DNA of 25,759 bases from Bermanella sp034111105 (GCA_034111105.1 JAWUXY010000010.1:1-25759); one strand, 5' to 3'; counted from the stretch's first letter, positions 15,554 through 23,781 are shown. The notes: generated by a model from the letters alone, not told the origin. Program-made: numbers and translations.

Positions 15554-16429
15554 TTACACTTTACGTTTAACCACGTTTTCATACAGCGCCACCAAGGTTG
15601 CGGGGTCTTGCTCGGCAAAGCCTTTGCTCGCATGCTGACGCATCAGTTGCGCACCAAGTCCGGCCATCGGTGTGGCACTGCCTAACGCTTTACTTAAATC
15701 TCCTGCCATATCTAAGTCTTTAAGTAAGGTTTTGACATGCCATTTAATGTCATCAAAATCGTGCACTGCCATACGTGATCCGGTTAACTGTAGAGGCGTA
15801 CTATCCGCAAAACCGCCTGTTAATGCCGTCGGAATGTTAGCCGCATCAACCCCGGCTCGCTTTGCCATGGCCATGACTTCTGCAATCACTAAAACATTAC
15901 AACTGACAATCATTTGATTACAAATTTTAGTGGTTTGCCCTGCACCACTTTCGCCCATATACGTTAGACGTTGCCCTAGGTTTAACAATAGCGGCTCTAA
16001 GGATTTCAGCGTACTTTCTTCACCGCCCGCCATCATTGCCAAGGTACCCGCTTGCGCACCAGCCACACCACCAGAAACAGGGCAATCAATCCAACTGGCG
16101 CCTTGTTTAGATACGCTATGGGCCAAGGCTTGGGTCGCATCTGGGCTGATTGAGCTGAAGTCCACTATCACATGACCGTTACGTAAATAAGGTAACAAGC
16201 ACGCAATGACCTCCTGCACCGCCTGTGTATTCGATACACACAGCATAATAACGTCACTATTTTGTGCTAAATGTTCTATTGAAGCGGCTTGATTTGCCCC
16301 AAGCTCAGCCAATGGTAAACATTTATCGCTATTGCGATTCCACACGGTTAATGGCACATTTGCGCTAAGTAATCGCTTACACATGGGCAAGCCCATTAAA
16401 CCAATGCCAATAAAACCAACGCTAACCAT
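15554..16429 (-). CDS. glxR: Tartronate semialdehyde reductase-type beta-hydroxyacid dehydrogenase
   Basis: This is a 291-residue NAD(P)-dependent dehydrogenase that reduces tartronate semialdehyde to D-glycerate in the named family. GFIGIGLMGLPM at 5-16 is the dinucleotide motif. DCPVSGGVAGAQAGTLAMMAGG (about 115-137) is the substrate-binding signature, GAGQTTKICNQM holds the catalytic Lys (about 170), and KDLDMAGD follows in the all-alpha domain. Length matches GarR/GlxR. Closely related 3-hydroxyisobutyrate dehydrogenases share these motifs, and the hyi neighbour is the main reason for preferring this name. The ATG has AAGGGG upstream. It is the first gene of the operon with hyi. Confidence 0.82.
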   Translation of the reverse strand: MVSVGFIGIGLMGLPMCKRLLSANVPLTVWNRNSDKCLPLAELGANQAASIEHLAQNSDVIMLCVSNTQAVQEVIACLLPYLRNGHVIVDFSSISPDATQALAHSVSKQGASWIDCPVSGGVAGAQAGTLAMMAGGEESTLKSLEPLLLNLGQRLTYMGESGAGQTTKICNQMIVSCNVLVIAEVMAMAKRAGVDAANIPTALTGGFADSTPLQLTGSRMAVHDFDDIKWHVKTLLKDLDMAGDLSKALGSATPMAGLGAQLMRQHASKGFAEQDPATLVALYENVVKRKV

Positions 16430-16568
16430 GAGGACCCCTTATACTTTTTCATCTTGATTGATCTATTCTAACAAAGAGCACACAAGATTGAGCCAAATAT
16501 CCATATCCTATTCGCCAAGTTGAACAGGGTGTTCTAATCTTAGAAACAGCATAACAGTGGACGTCAGC

Positions 16569-17402
16569 ATGAATTTATCCGACTTATTTGATCACAATCA
16601 AAATTTACCCAATATCCCAAAGGTAGTTCAAGAACTTATCCAAACCTTTAACCAATCCGATTTCAATATGGACGAAATCGCAAAGAAAATTAGCCTTGAT
16701 CCAGTACTCACCGCCAAAGTGTTACGTTTAGCAAATTGCGCCCATTACGGCGTCAGTCGAACCATATCAAGTACAGCAGATGCCTCTGTATTACTGGGCT
16801 TTTCAACCCTTAGAACATTAGTACTTGCCTCCGGTATTACCGGTGCAATGCAAAGCCCTGTAGGGTTTAATCGTAAGGAATTTTGGCGCGATAATTTTGC
16901 TGTCGCGGCTATCGCTAAATGGATGGCACCATATTGTAAAATTAATCCAGAGACGGCGTTTACCTGTGGCATGCTTCACAGCATTGGTGAGTTACTCATT
17001 CAACTCTTAATGCCTCATGAAGCAAAAAGAATTCACGCAGCGGTTGAGGCGGGAGATCAATTGGAAAGTGTCGAGCAATCAATGCTCGGTTATACCTATG
17101 CAGATGTGGGCGCAGAATTAGCCAAACGCTGGAAATTCCCAGATGCAATTGCAGATGGTATTCGCTATCAATGTCATGATGAGTTAGTAAATTTAGAGCA
17201 ACCGCTTGCAGGTCTGATGTATATTGCAGTTTATATTCATAATTCTCATAAAAAAGGATTATCTGATCCAGAGATTCTCAAAGGGTTTCCCTTAGATATC
17301 GCCAAAAACATTAATATGGATACTGAAAAAGCCCTTGCGGATTTAGAAAGCGTTGATGGCATTGAATCCGGCATGGACACTTTGCTCGAAGATATTGCTT
17401 AA
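16569..17402 (+). CDS. HDOD domain signalling protein
   Basis: This is a 277-residue protein made almost entirely of one HDOD domain (about 12-210), the catalytically degenerate relative of HD phosphohydrolases. Typical elements are LPNIPKVVQELIQTFN, the KISLDPVLTAKVLRLANCAHYG block, SSTADASVLLGFSTLRTLVLA, and GMLHSIGELLI, with a His at the place where HD enzymes bind metal. Proteins of this type act in regulation of chemotaxis, virulence or competence through protein interaction, with no known enzyme activity. The GTG at 16557 is an alternative start; neither start has a strong ribosome site. It is divergent from glxR and appears single. Confidence 0.88.
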   Translation: MNLSDLFDHNQNLPNIPKVVQELIQTFNQSDFNMDEIAKKISLDPVLTAKVLRLANCAHYGVSRTISSTADASVLLGFSTLRTLVLASGITGAMQSPVGFNRKEFWRDNFAVAAIAKWMAPYCKINPETAFTCGMLHSIGELLIQLLMPHEAKRIHAAVEAGDQLESVEQSMLGYTYADVGAELAKRWKFPDAIADGIRYQCHDELVNLEQPLAGLMYIAVYIHNSHKKGLSDPEILKGFPLDIAKNINMDTEKALADLESVDGIESGMDTLLEDIA

Positions 17403-17432
17403 TCATTCTTTAATGCGCAACAAAAAACACTC

Positions 17433-17457
17433 ACAAGCCACTGACTAAGTGGCTTGT
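17433..17457. terminator. Bidirectional terminator between HDOD and MFS genes
   Basis: ACAAGCCACT and AGTGGCTTGT form a perfect 10-bp stem with a 5-base loop. On the plus strand it is followed by TTCGGTTTTT, and on the minus strand by GAGTGTTTTTT. The last codons and stop of the minus-strand transporter lie inside the stem. It serves both convergent genes. Confidence 0.8.
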
Positions 17458-18632
17458 TCGGTTTTTACATTAAAAAAATACCAGCGCGCAATTAATACCA
17501 AGGCAAACATCAATAGTGGCACTGCAATTAAATTAAGAGCTAACCAACCGAAATTAAATACCATCCAACCCGCACACAACGACATAATAGCTTGAGTACT
17601 GAATACACAAACATCATTCATCGCTTGTACCGTAAAGCTTTCTTGCTTGTCGTATTGTTGCGCTAATAAGGCCGTACCACCAACAAATAGAAAATTCCAA
17701 CCAGTACCTAAACAAACTAATGCACCCCAATATCCCCAATAACTTTGGTCAAGTATGGCAATCGTGATTGCAACACTCATAACAATTAACCCTAGTAACA
17801 ACATCGTAAACAAACTAAATAGTCTGAATAAAATGGGGGCAAATAACGAAGGAAGAAACATCGCCATAATATGGCTTTGTATCACTGTTTTAGTGTCGTT
17901 TAACGGGTAATTTTTAATTTCGCTCATGCTGACCGGTGTTGCCGTCATAATCAAACTCATAACACCAAACGCCACCGCCGCGCTGGCAATCGCAGCCCCA
18001 ATACCGGGATGAGTCAGCAATGCTAACCATGAACGTTTTACAAATGTAAGGTCATTTGTAGGCTCGATCTCAGCAAAAGGAATCACACTTAACAAAATCA
18101 GTAATACCACATGACTAAGTGCCAGCAAAATAAAACTGCCACTAAAGGTGTGCGCGTATAAATCCTTCCCCTGCATTGCAATCTCAGGACCCAACCATGC
18201 CGCTAATAAGCCACCCAACATAACCACACTGGCGGTTATGGCCACTTTATCGGCTGACACCCACTCTATGGCGGCAAACCGAAATTGTTGCACAAATGCC
18301 ATGTGACCTCCGAGTAAAAATATACTAAAACATAAACCTAAAAAGTTTTCGTTGCGCACACTATAAAACGCCAATATAGAACCTAAAATAGCCACTAGCG
18401 TTGCGTAGATAAATCCACTGCGCCGACCAATGCGTTTCATAATAAACGCAGCCGGCATGCTGGTCACGGCACTTCCCACAACCAGTGCGGCAACTGGTAA
18501 CGTCGCTAACGCCGCTGATGGCGCAAACAAAACACCCAAAAAACCGCCTACAAAAATAACCATAGGTGCGGTGAGCATACCAAGCGCTTGAGCTAAGGTG
18601 ATCAGCCAAACAGGATAAGGGATTGAAAACAC
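17445..18632 (-). CDS. MFS transporter
   Basis: This is a 395-residue membrane protein with about 12 hydrophobic helices in two halves. The loop after helix 2 carries the MFS signature in a reduced form (IMKRIGRRSGF, about 65-75). Helix 4 starts LGGHMAFVQQFRFAAIEW. The central loop near 195 separates the halves. The start is a GTG at 18632 with AAGG eight bases upstream, so the first residue after Met is Phe. The substrate cannot be predicted; no metabolic gene is co-transcribed with it. It is divergent from the EamA transporter, 352 bases away, so the two may share regulation. Confidence 0.85.
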   Translation of the reverse strand: MFSIPYPVWLITLAQALGMLTAPMVIFVGGFLGVLFAPSAALATLPVAALVVGSAVTSMPAAFIMKRIGRRSGFIYATLVAILGSILAFYSVRNENFLGLCFSIFLLGGHMAFVQQFRFAAIEWVSADKVAITASVVMLGGLLAAWLGPEIAMQGKDLYAHTFSGSFILLALSHVVLLILLSVIPFAEIEPTNDLTFVKRSWLALLTHPGIGAAIASAAVAFGVMSLIMTATPVSMSEIKNYPLNDTKTVIQSHIMAMFLPSLFAPILFRLFSLFTMLLLGLIVMSVAITIAILDQSYWGYWGALVCLGTGWNFLFVGGTALLAQQYDKQESFTVQAMNDVCVFSTQAIMSLCAGWMVFNFGWLALNLIAVPLLMFALVLIARWYFFNVKTEQAT

Positions 18633-18984
18633 GACCGTTGCCTTTTAAAAAGATACAAAAAATACTGACGAACAAACAGTATGCCTGTTTTTAGTGACGC
18701 TTTCTCGTATGGATTTTCATGCGCCTATAGAATATTTGTCATCAATACATTTTATATTATGATAAAGCTTGAAGCGCTTAAGAAAACTGGCTTTAATGGG
18801 TTTGTTATTTACAGGCATACACAATGTACGTACTCAAAAGTATTCATCAATACGCTTCATCTTCACTCATGTGGTGGCAACACGCTTTTACTAGCTAGGT
18901 TCCATCATGCCTGGCTGTTTAATGCCAGGTCATACCTCCTCGTTATACAGCCTCATATATTGCAGCACATTCAAGGAGCATGCT
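18633..18984. other. Intergenic region between divergent transporters
   Basis: No gene is supported. Two copies of one 10-mer in opposite orientation are present: GTATGCCTGT at 18679-18688 and ACAGGCATAC at 18811-18820. A 6-bp hairpin CCTGGC/GCCAGG lies at about 18909-18928, in the likely leader of the plus-strand transporter. The region is long enough to hold both promoters and a shared operator. Confidence 0.5.
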
Positions 18985-19860
18985 GTGACATCACACTTTA
19001 AGTTTGGATTAGGCTTGGCGCTACTAGCCAGCTTTCTATTTTCATTAAAACCTATTCTTATTAAAGAAGCTTATGCACTGGGCGCAAACAGCGAAGGCTT
19101 AATGGTTTTAAGAATGTGGTTTGCCTTCCCTTTTTACTTAGCCTTACTTATATGGCAACTCCCAGAGCTAGTGGGAAAGAAAAAATATGTGGTAGGTGCG
19201 GTTACTACTGGATTTTTAGGCTATTTTTTATCGAGCTACCTCGATCTACTGGCCCTTGAAACCATCAGTGCCCATGCAGAGCGGATTATTTTATATGCAT
19301 ACCCAAGTTTGGTCGTGCTAATAAAAGCCGCATGGGATAAAAAAATGCCCTCTAAACACGTAATGCTTGCAGTTGTGATTGTATATGCCGGTTTAATCGT
19401 ATTATTACCCGGTGAATTTACGTTACACGGCTCATGGTTCGGCTTAACCTTAATGCTATGTTGTGCCATCACGTTTGCGGTTTATGTATTACTGAGCAAA
19501 CCTCTAATCGAAAAATTAGGCGCCAGTTTATTTACATCCGTCGCTATGGTTAGCTCATGTTTATTTACTCAAGTGAATTTACTGCACACACCAATACACA
19601 CTGTCTTAGAATACCCTACGGGCGTATATGGTTATGGTTTTGCTTTAGCATTCTTTAGCACAGTGATTCCCAGCTACGCTATGAGCGGAGCCATCGCGCG
19701 TATTGGGTCAGAACGCACCGCCATTACCGGAACAACGGGCCCACTGTTTACAACATTATTAGCGGTTTGGATTCTAGGCGAGACCCTTACGCCCTTTCAT
19801 TTAACAGGGCTAGGGCTTGTCATTATAGGAGTGTACTTAATTAGTCAAAAAACTAGCTAA
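18985..19860 (+). CDS. EamA/DMT family transporter
   Basis: This is a 291-residue membrane protein with about ten helices in two EamA repeats. The start is a GTG at 18985 because AAGGAG lies six bases before it; a longer frame from 18907 has no ribosome site and adds a polar, Cys-containing tail. The first repeat opens with LGLALLASFLFSLKPILIKEAYALG, and the second ends with LTPFHLTGLGLVIIGVYLISQ, the typical last EamA helix. Family members export amino acids, purines or other metabolites, and the substrate here is unknown. It ends 10 bases before the end of the convergent BLUF gene, with no evident terminator between. Confidence 0.88.
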   Translation: MTSHFKFGLGLALLASFLFSLKPILIKEAYALGANSEGLMVLRMWFAFPFYLALLIWQLPELVGKKKYVVGAVTTGFLGYFLSSYLDLLALETISAHAERIILYAYPSLVVLIKAAWDKKMPSKHVMLAVVIVYAGLIVLLPGEFTLHGSWFGLTLMLCCAITFAVYVLLSKPLIEKLGASLFTSVAMVSSCLFTQVNLLHTPIHTVLEYPTGVYGYGFALAFFSTVIPSYAMSGAIARIGSERTAITGTTGPLFTTLLAVWILGETLTPFHLTGLGLVIIGVYLISQKTS

Positions 19861-19870
19861 TCAATAACAA

Positions 19871-20290
19871 TCAGATGGCGGTGACGTTATTACTTAACTC
19901 GACTAACATCTGATATGTGCTTTCACCGTTCATAGTGAATGGGTCAAAATCTCGATTATTTGAGTACTTCAGATTAATTTCGTCCGTGATTTTTTTCTCA
20001 GGAATAAACGCCATCTGCCAAGTGGTAAATTCTCGATGGGGAATTTGTGTATAACCCAGCAAAATGATGTGATCATGACGAGGGTCTTGCAGGATTCGAT
20101 GATAGGCGTTATTGATTGCTTCACGGCTACCCTCAATGCACTGCAAAAAATACTTTCGGTTAAAGCACAAAACACCGGTTATATTTTCATCTTTATTTCG
20201 TTTTCTGGATTTTTCCAGTATTTGGTCTATGTCATCCGTTTTAAAACGACTCGTAACCTTACTGCAATAAATCAAGCGCATTAAATACAT
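19871..20290 (-). CDS. Short BLUF-domain blue-light photoreceptor
   Basis: This is a 139-residue protein consisting of a BLUF domain and a short C-terminal helix. Counted from the ATG at 20290, the flavin-site residues fall at Tyr8, Asn32, Gln50, Trp91 and Met93, the same numbers as in the cyanobacterial PixD (Slr1694). Motifs are LIYCSKVT, SRKRNKDENITGVLCF, FLQCIEG, DPRHDHI and WQMAF. FAD is bound and light changes the Tyr-Gln hydrogen bonds. No effector domain (EAL, GGDEF) is attached, so it should signal by binding a partner protein, as PixD does with PixE. A GTG 7 codons upstream and an ATG 3 codons downstream are alternative starts. It is not in an operon. Confidence 0.92.
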   Translation of the reverse strand: MYLMRLIYCSKVTSRFKTDDIDQILEKSRKRNKDENITGVLCFNRKYFLQCIEGSREAINNAYHRILQDPRHDHIILLGYTQIPHREFTTWQMAFIPEKKITDEINLKYSNNRDFDPFTMNGESTYQMLVELSNNVTAI

Positions 20291-20634
20291 GACCCACCCA
20301 TTTTTTACCACTGTTCATTTCCAGATTAGACTAAGATAATCAATAGGGACTGGGTATTTCAAAAAGGGTTATAAGCTTTTCTCATATAAGCAATGAAAGA
20401 AACACTCTAATGATCTAATAGAATATATAAAAGCTTGAGATAAGTTTACGCATTCGATTAATTTTGGCTTTTTCTGATTAAATTAGCCGCCGACATAGCA
20501 CTCTTTAGAATACTCAATCGCGTGGTAAAAACAACAAAACTAAATCATTAAAACTTTCTAAAAAAAGAACGGTTCAAAGAAAAAATAAGAACGCCAAAAA
20601 TACTGCAACTAATTAGCCTGTAGTTCGGGCACAA
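20291..20634. other. AT-rich gene-free region upstream of BLUF gene
   Basis: No gene is supported. The region is AT-rich, with several A- and T-runs, and carries an 8-base inverted pair AAGCTTTT (about 20373) and AAAAGCTT (about 20429) spaced by roughly 50 bases. The promoter of the minus-strand BLUF gene must be at the left end. Confidence 0.5.
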
Positions 20635-20671
20635 AAAAAACGCGTTACTTTTTAAAAGTAACGCGTTTTTT
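20635..20671 (-). terminator. Strong terminator of ilvI-ilvH
   Basis: AAAAAACGCGTTAC-TTTT and AAAA-GTAACGCG-TTTTTT are perfect inverse copies (18 bases each side, 1 base between). It is 19 bases after the ilvH stop. A-runs and T-runs flank the stem on both strands, so it is symmetrical and could also work in the other direction. Confidence 0.92.
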
Positions 20672-20689
20672 ATTTAAGCCTAATATCAA

Positions 20690-21181
20690 TTACAGACTTA
20701 AGGTCTTCTCGCCACGAGCAATACCAGAAACACCAGTACGCACTGTTTCTAAAATACAATTTGTACCAATGGCTTCGATAAACGCTTCTAACTTGTCAGT
20801 GGCACCTGTTAACTGAATGGTATAAACATTTGCGGTTACATCCACAATTTGACCACGGAAAATGTCCGCTGTACGTTTAATTTCAGCACGCTGTGAACCT
20901 GACGCTTTGACTTTAATTAGCATCAATTCACGCTCAAGGTGAGCACCTTCGGTTAAATCAACCAATTTCACAACCTCAATTAATTTATTTAATTGTTTCG
21001 TGATTTGTTCGATTACACGGTCAGGGCCTGACGTGGTAATAGTCATTCGTGACAGAGTCGGATCTTCTGTTGGCGCAACGGTTAACGTTTCAATGTTATA
21101 AGAGCGCTGTGCAAACAAACCAACAACACGTGCTAGAGCACCTGGTTCGTTTTCTAATAAAATCGAAATAATGTGTCTCAT
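20690..21181 (-). CDS. ilvH: Acetolactate synthase small (regulatory) subunit IlvH
   Basis: This is a 163-residue regulatory subunit of acetohydroxyacid synthase. Residues 1-77 form the ACT domain (ISILLENEPGALARVVGLFAQRSYNIETLTV, then DPTLSRMTI), which binds valine for feedback inhibition. Residues 80-163 match the C-terminal ACT-like domain (ELMLIKVKASGSQRAEI, ADIFRGQIVDVT, TGISGIARG type end). Length is the family norm. The ATG overlaps the ilvI stop as TAATG, so translation is coupled. It works with IlvI in the first common step of valine, leucine and isoleucine synthesis. ilvC, often next in related genomes, is absent: a strong terminator follows instead. Confidence 0.97.
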   Translation of the reverse strand: MRHIISILLENEPGALARVVGLFAQRSYNIETLTVAPTEDPTLSRMTITTSGPDRVIEQITKQLNKLIEVVKLVDLTEGAHLERELMLIKVKASGSQRAEIKRTADIFRGQIVDVTANVYTIQLTGATDKLEAFIEAIGTNCILETVRTGVSGIARGEKTLSL

Positions 21182-22905
21182 TAGGTGCGCTCCGTTTTAC
21201 TTAACCACATATCACGCATGGTTCCTAATGGCACCTGCATCGGATAAACATGCTCTTCAGGGTCAACCACCACATTTACAAACACTAAGCGGTCTTTGTA
21301 TTTACCGAAGCAGTCTTCCATTGCACCTTGTAACTGGTCTTTTGTTTCCACGTTTAAGCCAATGTGGCCATAGCTTTCGGCTAACATTGTCCAGTCTGGT
21401 AATGAATCCATGTAAGAGCTTGAATGGCGACCTTCGTAGTTCATGTCTTGCCATTGGCGAACCATGCCAAGAGAGCCATTATTCAAACAGAAAATTTTCA
21501 CGGCTATGCCGTACTGTAAGCACGTGGACAATTCTTGAATGTTCATTTGAATTGAACCTTCACCCGTCACACACACAACCATTTCATCAGGAAAGTTTAA
21601 TTTAATACCCATGGCAGCAGGAAAACCAAAACCCATGGTGCCAAGACCACCTGAGTTGATCCAACGATTTGGTTTATCAAACTTATAGTATTGCGCGGCA
21701 AACATTTGATGCTGACCTACGTCAGAACAAATATAAGCATCACCTTTAGTGGCCTTCCATAAACCTTCAATGGCCTCTTGTGGTTTTAACAAGCCATTGT
21801 CGTTCTTTTCGTATTCGCCACCGTGACGCTTGCGCCACTCTTCAATTTGTTTCCACCATGAATCAATGGCTTTCGAATCTGGCTTTTGATTAATTTCTGC
21901 GATGGTCTCTAAGAAATCATCTAATACACTATCAACCGGACCAACAATTGGAATATCTACGGTCACGGTTTTAGAAATCGAAGATGGATCAATGTCGATG
22001 TGAACAATTTTAGCATCTGGGCAAAATTTACTGACAGCATTGGTTACACGATCGTCAAAACGTGCACCGATTGCTAAAATCACATCAGAGTGATGCATGG
22101 CCATGTTGGCTTCATAAGAACCGTGCATACCCAGCATACCCAAAGACTGGCGATCAGTCGCTGGGTAAGCACCTAAACCCATTAAGGTTTGTGTGATTGG
22201 GTAGTTAAGCTCACGTACCAATTTACGCAGTTGCTCAGAAGCTTTGCCTAAAATGACACCGCCGCCAGAATAAATCATTGGGCGCTTAGCCGCCAATAAC
22301 AACTCAACCGCCTTACGAATTTGACCGCTATGACCTTTAACAGGTGGCGCGTAAGAACGAATTTTTACTTTTTTAGGGTATGAAAATTCATGGCGATCAT
22401 TTGGTACCGTCATGTCTTTAGGAATATCAATCACAACAGGACCAGGGCGACCCGTTGTCGCAATGTGAAACGCTTTCTTAACCGTCTCACCAATTTCGCT
22501 TGGGTGCTTGATGCTAAAACTGTGCTTAACGATAGGACGTGAAATCCCCATCATGTCGGTTTCTTGGAAAGCATCATCACCAATCAAATGGCTCATTACC
22601 TGACCGGTAATCACAACCATAGGAATAGAGTCGGTAAACGCAGTCGCAATACCTGTAATAGTATTGGTGGCGCCAGGGCCAGACGTTACCATGACCACAC
22701 CAGGCTTACCTGTTGCGCGAGCATAACCATCAGCCATGTGTGTCGCCGCTTGTTCGTGACGCACTAGGACGTGTTTGACCGCTTCTTGTTGATAAAACGC
22801 ATCATACACATGTAACAAGCTACCACCTGGGTAACCATAAACATATTCAACACCCTCTTCGTGAAGGGAGCGAACTAACATTTCTCCGCCGGAAAGCATT
22901 TCCAC
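21181..22905 (-). CDS. ilvI: Acetolactate synthase large (catalytic) subunit IlvI
   Basis: This is a 574-residue thiamine-diphosphate enzyme that condenses two pyruvates, or pyruvate with 2-oxobutyrate, to acetohydroxy acids. The activating Glu51 lies in RHEQAATHMADGYARATGKPG. The FAD-associated and central domains are complete, and the C-terminal cofactor motif starts GEGSIQMNIQEL and ends LNNGSLGMVRQWQ. The GEG instead of GDG is also found in pseudomonad enzymes. The start is a GTG at 22905, since AGAGGA lies seven bases upstream and gives MEMLSGGEMLVRSL, matching the usual IlvI beginning; an ATG at 22899 is the alternative. It forms an operon with ilvH and has a leader of about 265 bases. 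Confidence 0.97.
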   Translation of the reverse strand: MEMLSGGEMLVRSLHEEGVEYVYGYPGGSLLHVYDAFYQQEAVKHVLVRHEQAATHMADGYARATGKPGVVMVTSGPGATNTITGIATAFTDSIPMVVITGQVMSHLIGDDAFQETDMMGISRPIVKHSFSIKHPSEIGETVKKAFHIATTGRPGPVVIDIPKDMTVPNDRHEFSYPKKVKIRSYAPPVKGHSGQIRKAVELLLAAKRPMIYSGGGVILGKASEQLRKLVRELNYPITQTLMGLGAYPATDRQSLGMLGMHGSYEANMAMHHSDVILAIGARFDDRVTNAVSKFCPDAKIVHIDIDPSSISKTVTVDIPIVGPVDSVLDDFLETIAEINQKPDSKAIDSWWKQIEEWRKRHGGEYEKNDNGLLKPQEAIEGLWKATKGDAYICSDVGQHQMFAAQYYKFDKPNRWINSGGLGTMGFGFPAAMGIKLNFPDEMVVCVTGEGSIQMNIQELSTCLQYGIAVKIFCLNNGSLGMVRQWQDMNYEGRHSSSYMDSLPDWTMLAESYGHIGLNVETKDQLQGAMEDCFGKYKDRLVFVNVVVDPEEHVYPMQVPLGTMRDMWLSKTERT

Positions 22906-23175
22906 CGTTTTTTCCTCTCATCCGCAAGCTCGCCGTGTGCGAGCTGGAAATTCATTGCAATAGGATTGTTTGACGCTAAACCATCGTCAAAACTACCGCA
23001 CCGTACTGGCCTTACGCCAGGGTGTAACGGGTGATGAAAAACTTGTAGTTATTCACCAAGATCAACTGCATCTTAGGCAACTGATTCGAATTCGGCTGGG
23101 ACGAGGTCATCATCCCAGAAAGACCACCAAAAACCCTAACGGGGGTGACCGTCGTGGGCGAAAAATTGGGCTGCT
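22906..23175 (-). promoter_or_regulatory. Long structured leader of ilvI-ilvH with short upstream ORF
   Basis: Between the promoter and the ilvI start lie about 265 transcribed bases. On the minus strand the region contains an ORF of 33 codons (23113-23012) or, from an internal ATG at 23071, of 19 codons beginning MQLILVNN. Hairpins are CTGGGA/TCCCAG around 23096-23118, CTGGC/GCCAG at 23006-23020, whose loop holds the ORF stop, and AGCTCGC/GCGAGCT at 22927-22945, just before the ribosome site. The positions suggest attenuation or translational control by branched-chain amino acids, but no clear intrinsic terminator is visible and the ORF has a poor ribosome site. Confidence 0.5.
23012..23113 (-). 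CDS. Possible leader peptide upstream of ilvI
   Basis: This is a 33-codon frame starting ATG-ATG at 23113, with an internal ATG at 23071 giving the 19-residue MQLILVNNYKFFITRYTLA. The run Leu-Ile-Leu-Val at positions 3-6 of the short form contains the three end products of the pathway, as in known ilv leader peptides, though it lacks their long runs. No strong ribosome site precedes either start. The stop sits in a hairpin loop. Expression is unproven. Confidence 0.3.
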   Translation of the reverse strand: MMTSSQPNSNQLPKMQLILVNNYKFFITRYTLA

Positions 23176-23204
23176 AATTTTGACAGCACAGCACGTTAAG
23201 TCAA
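23176..23204 (-). promoter_or_regulatory. Candidate sigma-70 promoter of ilvI-ilvH
   Basis: TTGACT (23204-23199) and AAAATT (23181-23176) on the minus strand are 17 bases apart. The -35 is a 5/6 match, the -10 is weaker. Transcription would start near 23169, consistent with the long leader. It is the best promoter-like pair in this gap. Confidence 0.5.
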
Positions 23205-23334
23205 GCCAATTCAGGCGATATAGCCTTGATTTTGCTTGACATTTAATGCTTTGAGCACTGCGTGCTTTGCTTTTGTGCAAAAACCGTTAAAGTTGACCCC
23301 TAACGACCTTATGAATACAAAAAGAATTCTAACT

Positions 23335-23781
23335 ATGCGCACAATAACCTTACTTTTTACCTTGTTTTTATTGGCCTCTGCTCACGCGGGCCAAGTTTAC
23401 AAATGGACTGACGAAAGCGGCCAAACCCATTTCTCTCAGTTTCCGCCAGAAAAAGCCCAATCTGAAAACATTATGGTTAATACACCTAAAGCGGCTAATT
23501 CTAAGCAGGCAACGGAGCAATTACAAAAAATGCGTCAGCAATTACAAGAACAAGGCGTAGACCGCACCACAGAATCAGAAGAAGAAAAACAAGAAGCCAA
23601 AGATGCTGAACGCATGGCTGAAAACTGCAAGAAAGCAAAACAGCGCTTAATCGACCTAAAGAACAATGGCCGGATTTATAAAACCCTAGAAAATGGTGAT
23701 CGCGAATGGTACGACGAGAAAGGCCGTGAAAACTTAATTAAAGACGCACAAAAAGATGTAACAAAATACTGCGCCAAATAA
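23335..23781 (+). CDS. Exported DUF4124 domain protein
   Basis: This is a 148-residue protein with a Sec signal peptide (RTITLLFTLFLLASAHA, cut before GQVYKW). Residues 19-60 are a DUF4124 domain (QVYKWTDESGQTHFSQFPPE), a short beta unit common in gammaproteobacterial periplasmic proteins of unknown function. The middle (60-110) is a Glu/Gln/Lys-rich coiled-coil, and two cysteines (residues about 99 and 146) could form a disulfide. The C-terminus has WYDEKGRENLIKDAQKDVTKYC. The start is uncertain: an ATG at 23311 would give eight more basic residues and is equally open. The gene is divergent from ilvI and convergent with pgeF. Confidence 0.85.
   Translation: MRTITLLFTLFLLASAHAGQVYKWTDESGQTHFSQFPPEKAQSENIMVNTPKAANSKQATEQLQKMRQQLQEQGVDRTTESEEEKQEAKDAERMAENCKKAKQRLIDLKNNGRIYKTLENGDREWYDEKGRENLIKDAQKDVTKYCAK

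Noticed and set aside
18681..19001. Plus-strand frame of 106 codons in the gap before the EamA gene
   Set aside because: It has no ribosome site, overlaps the start of the transporter in another frame, and is Cys/His/Phe-rich with no family signal.
21181..22905. IlvI cofactor motif reads GEG instead of GDG
   Set aside because: It looked like a lost magnesium ligand, but the same Glu occurs in pseudomonad IlvI proteins as I know them, so it is a lineage feature.
22970..23239. Plus-strand frame of 89 codons upstream of the DUF4124 gene
   Set aside because: The translation is rich in His/Arg/Gln with no domain and no ribosome site, and it lies antisense over the ilvI promoter and leader.
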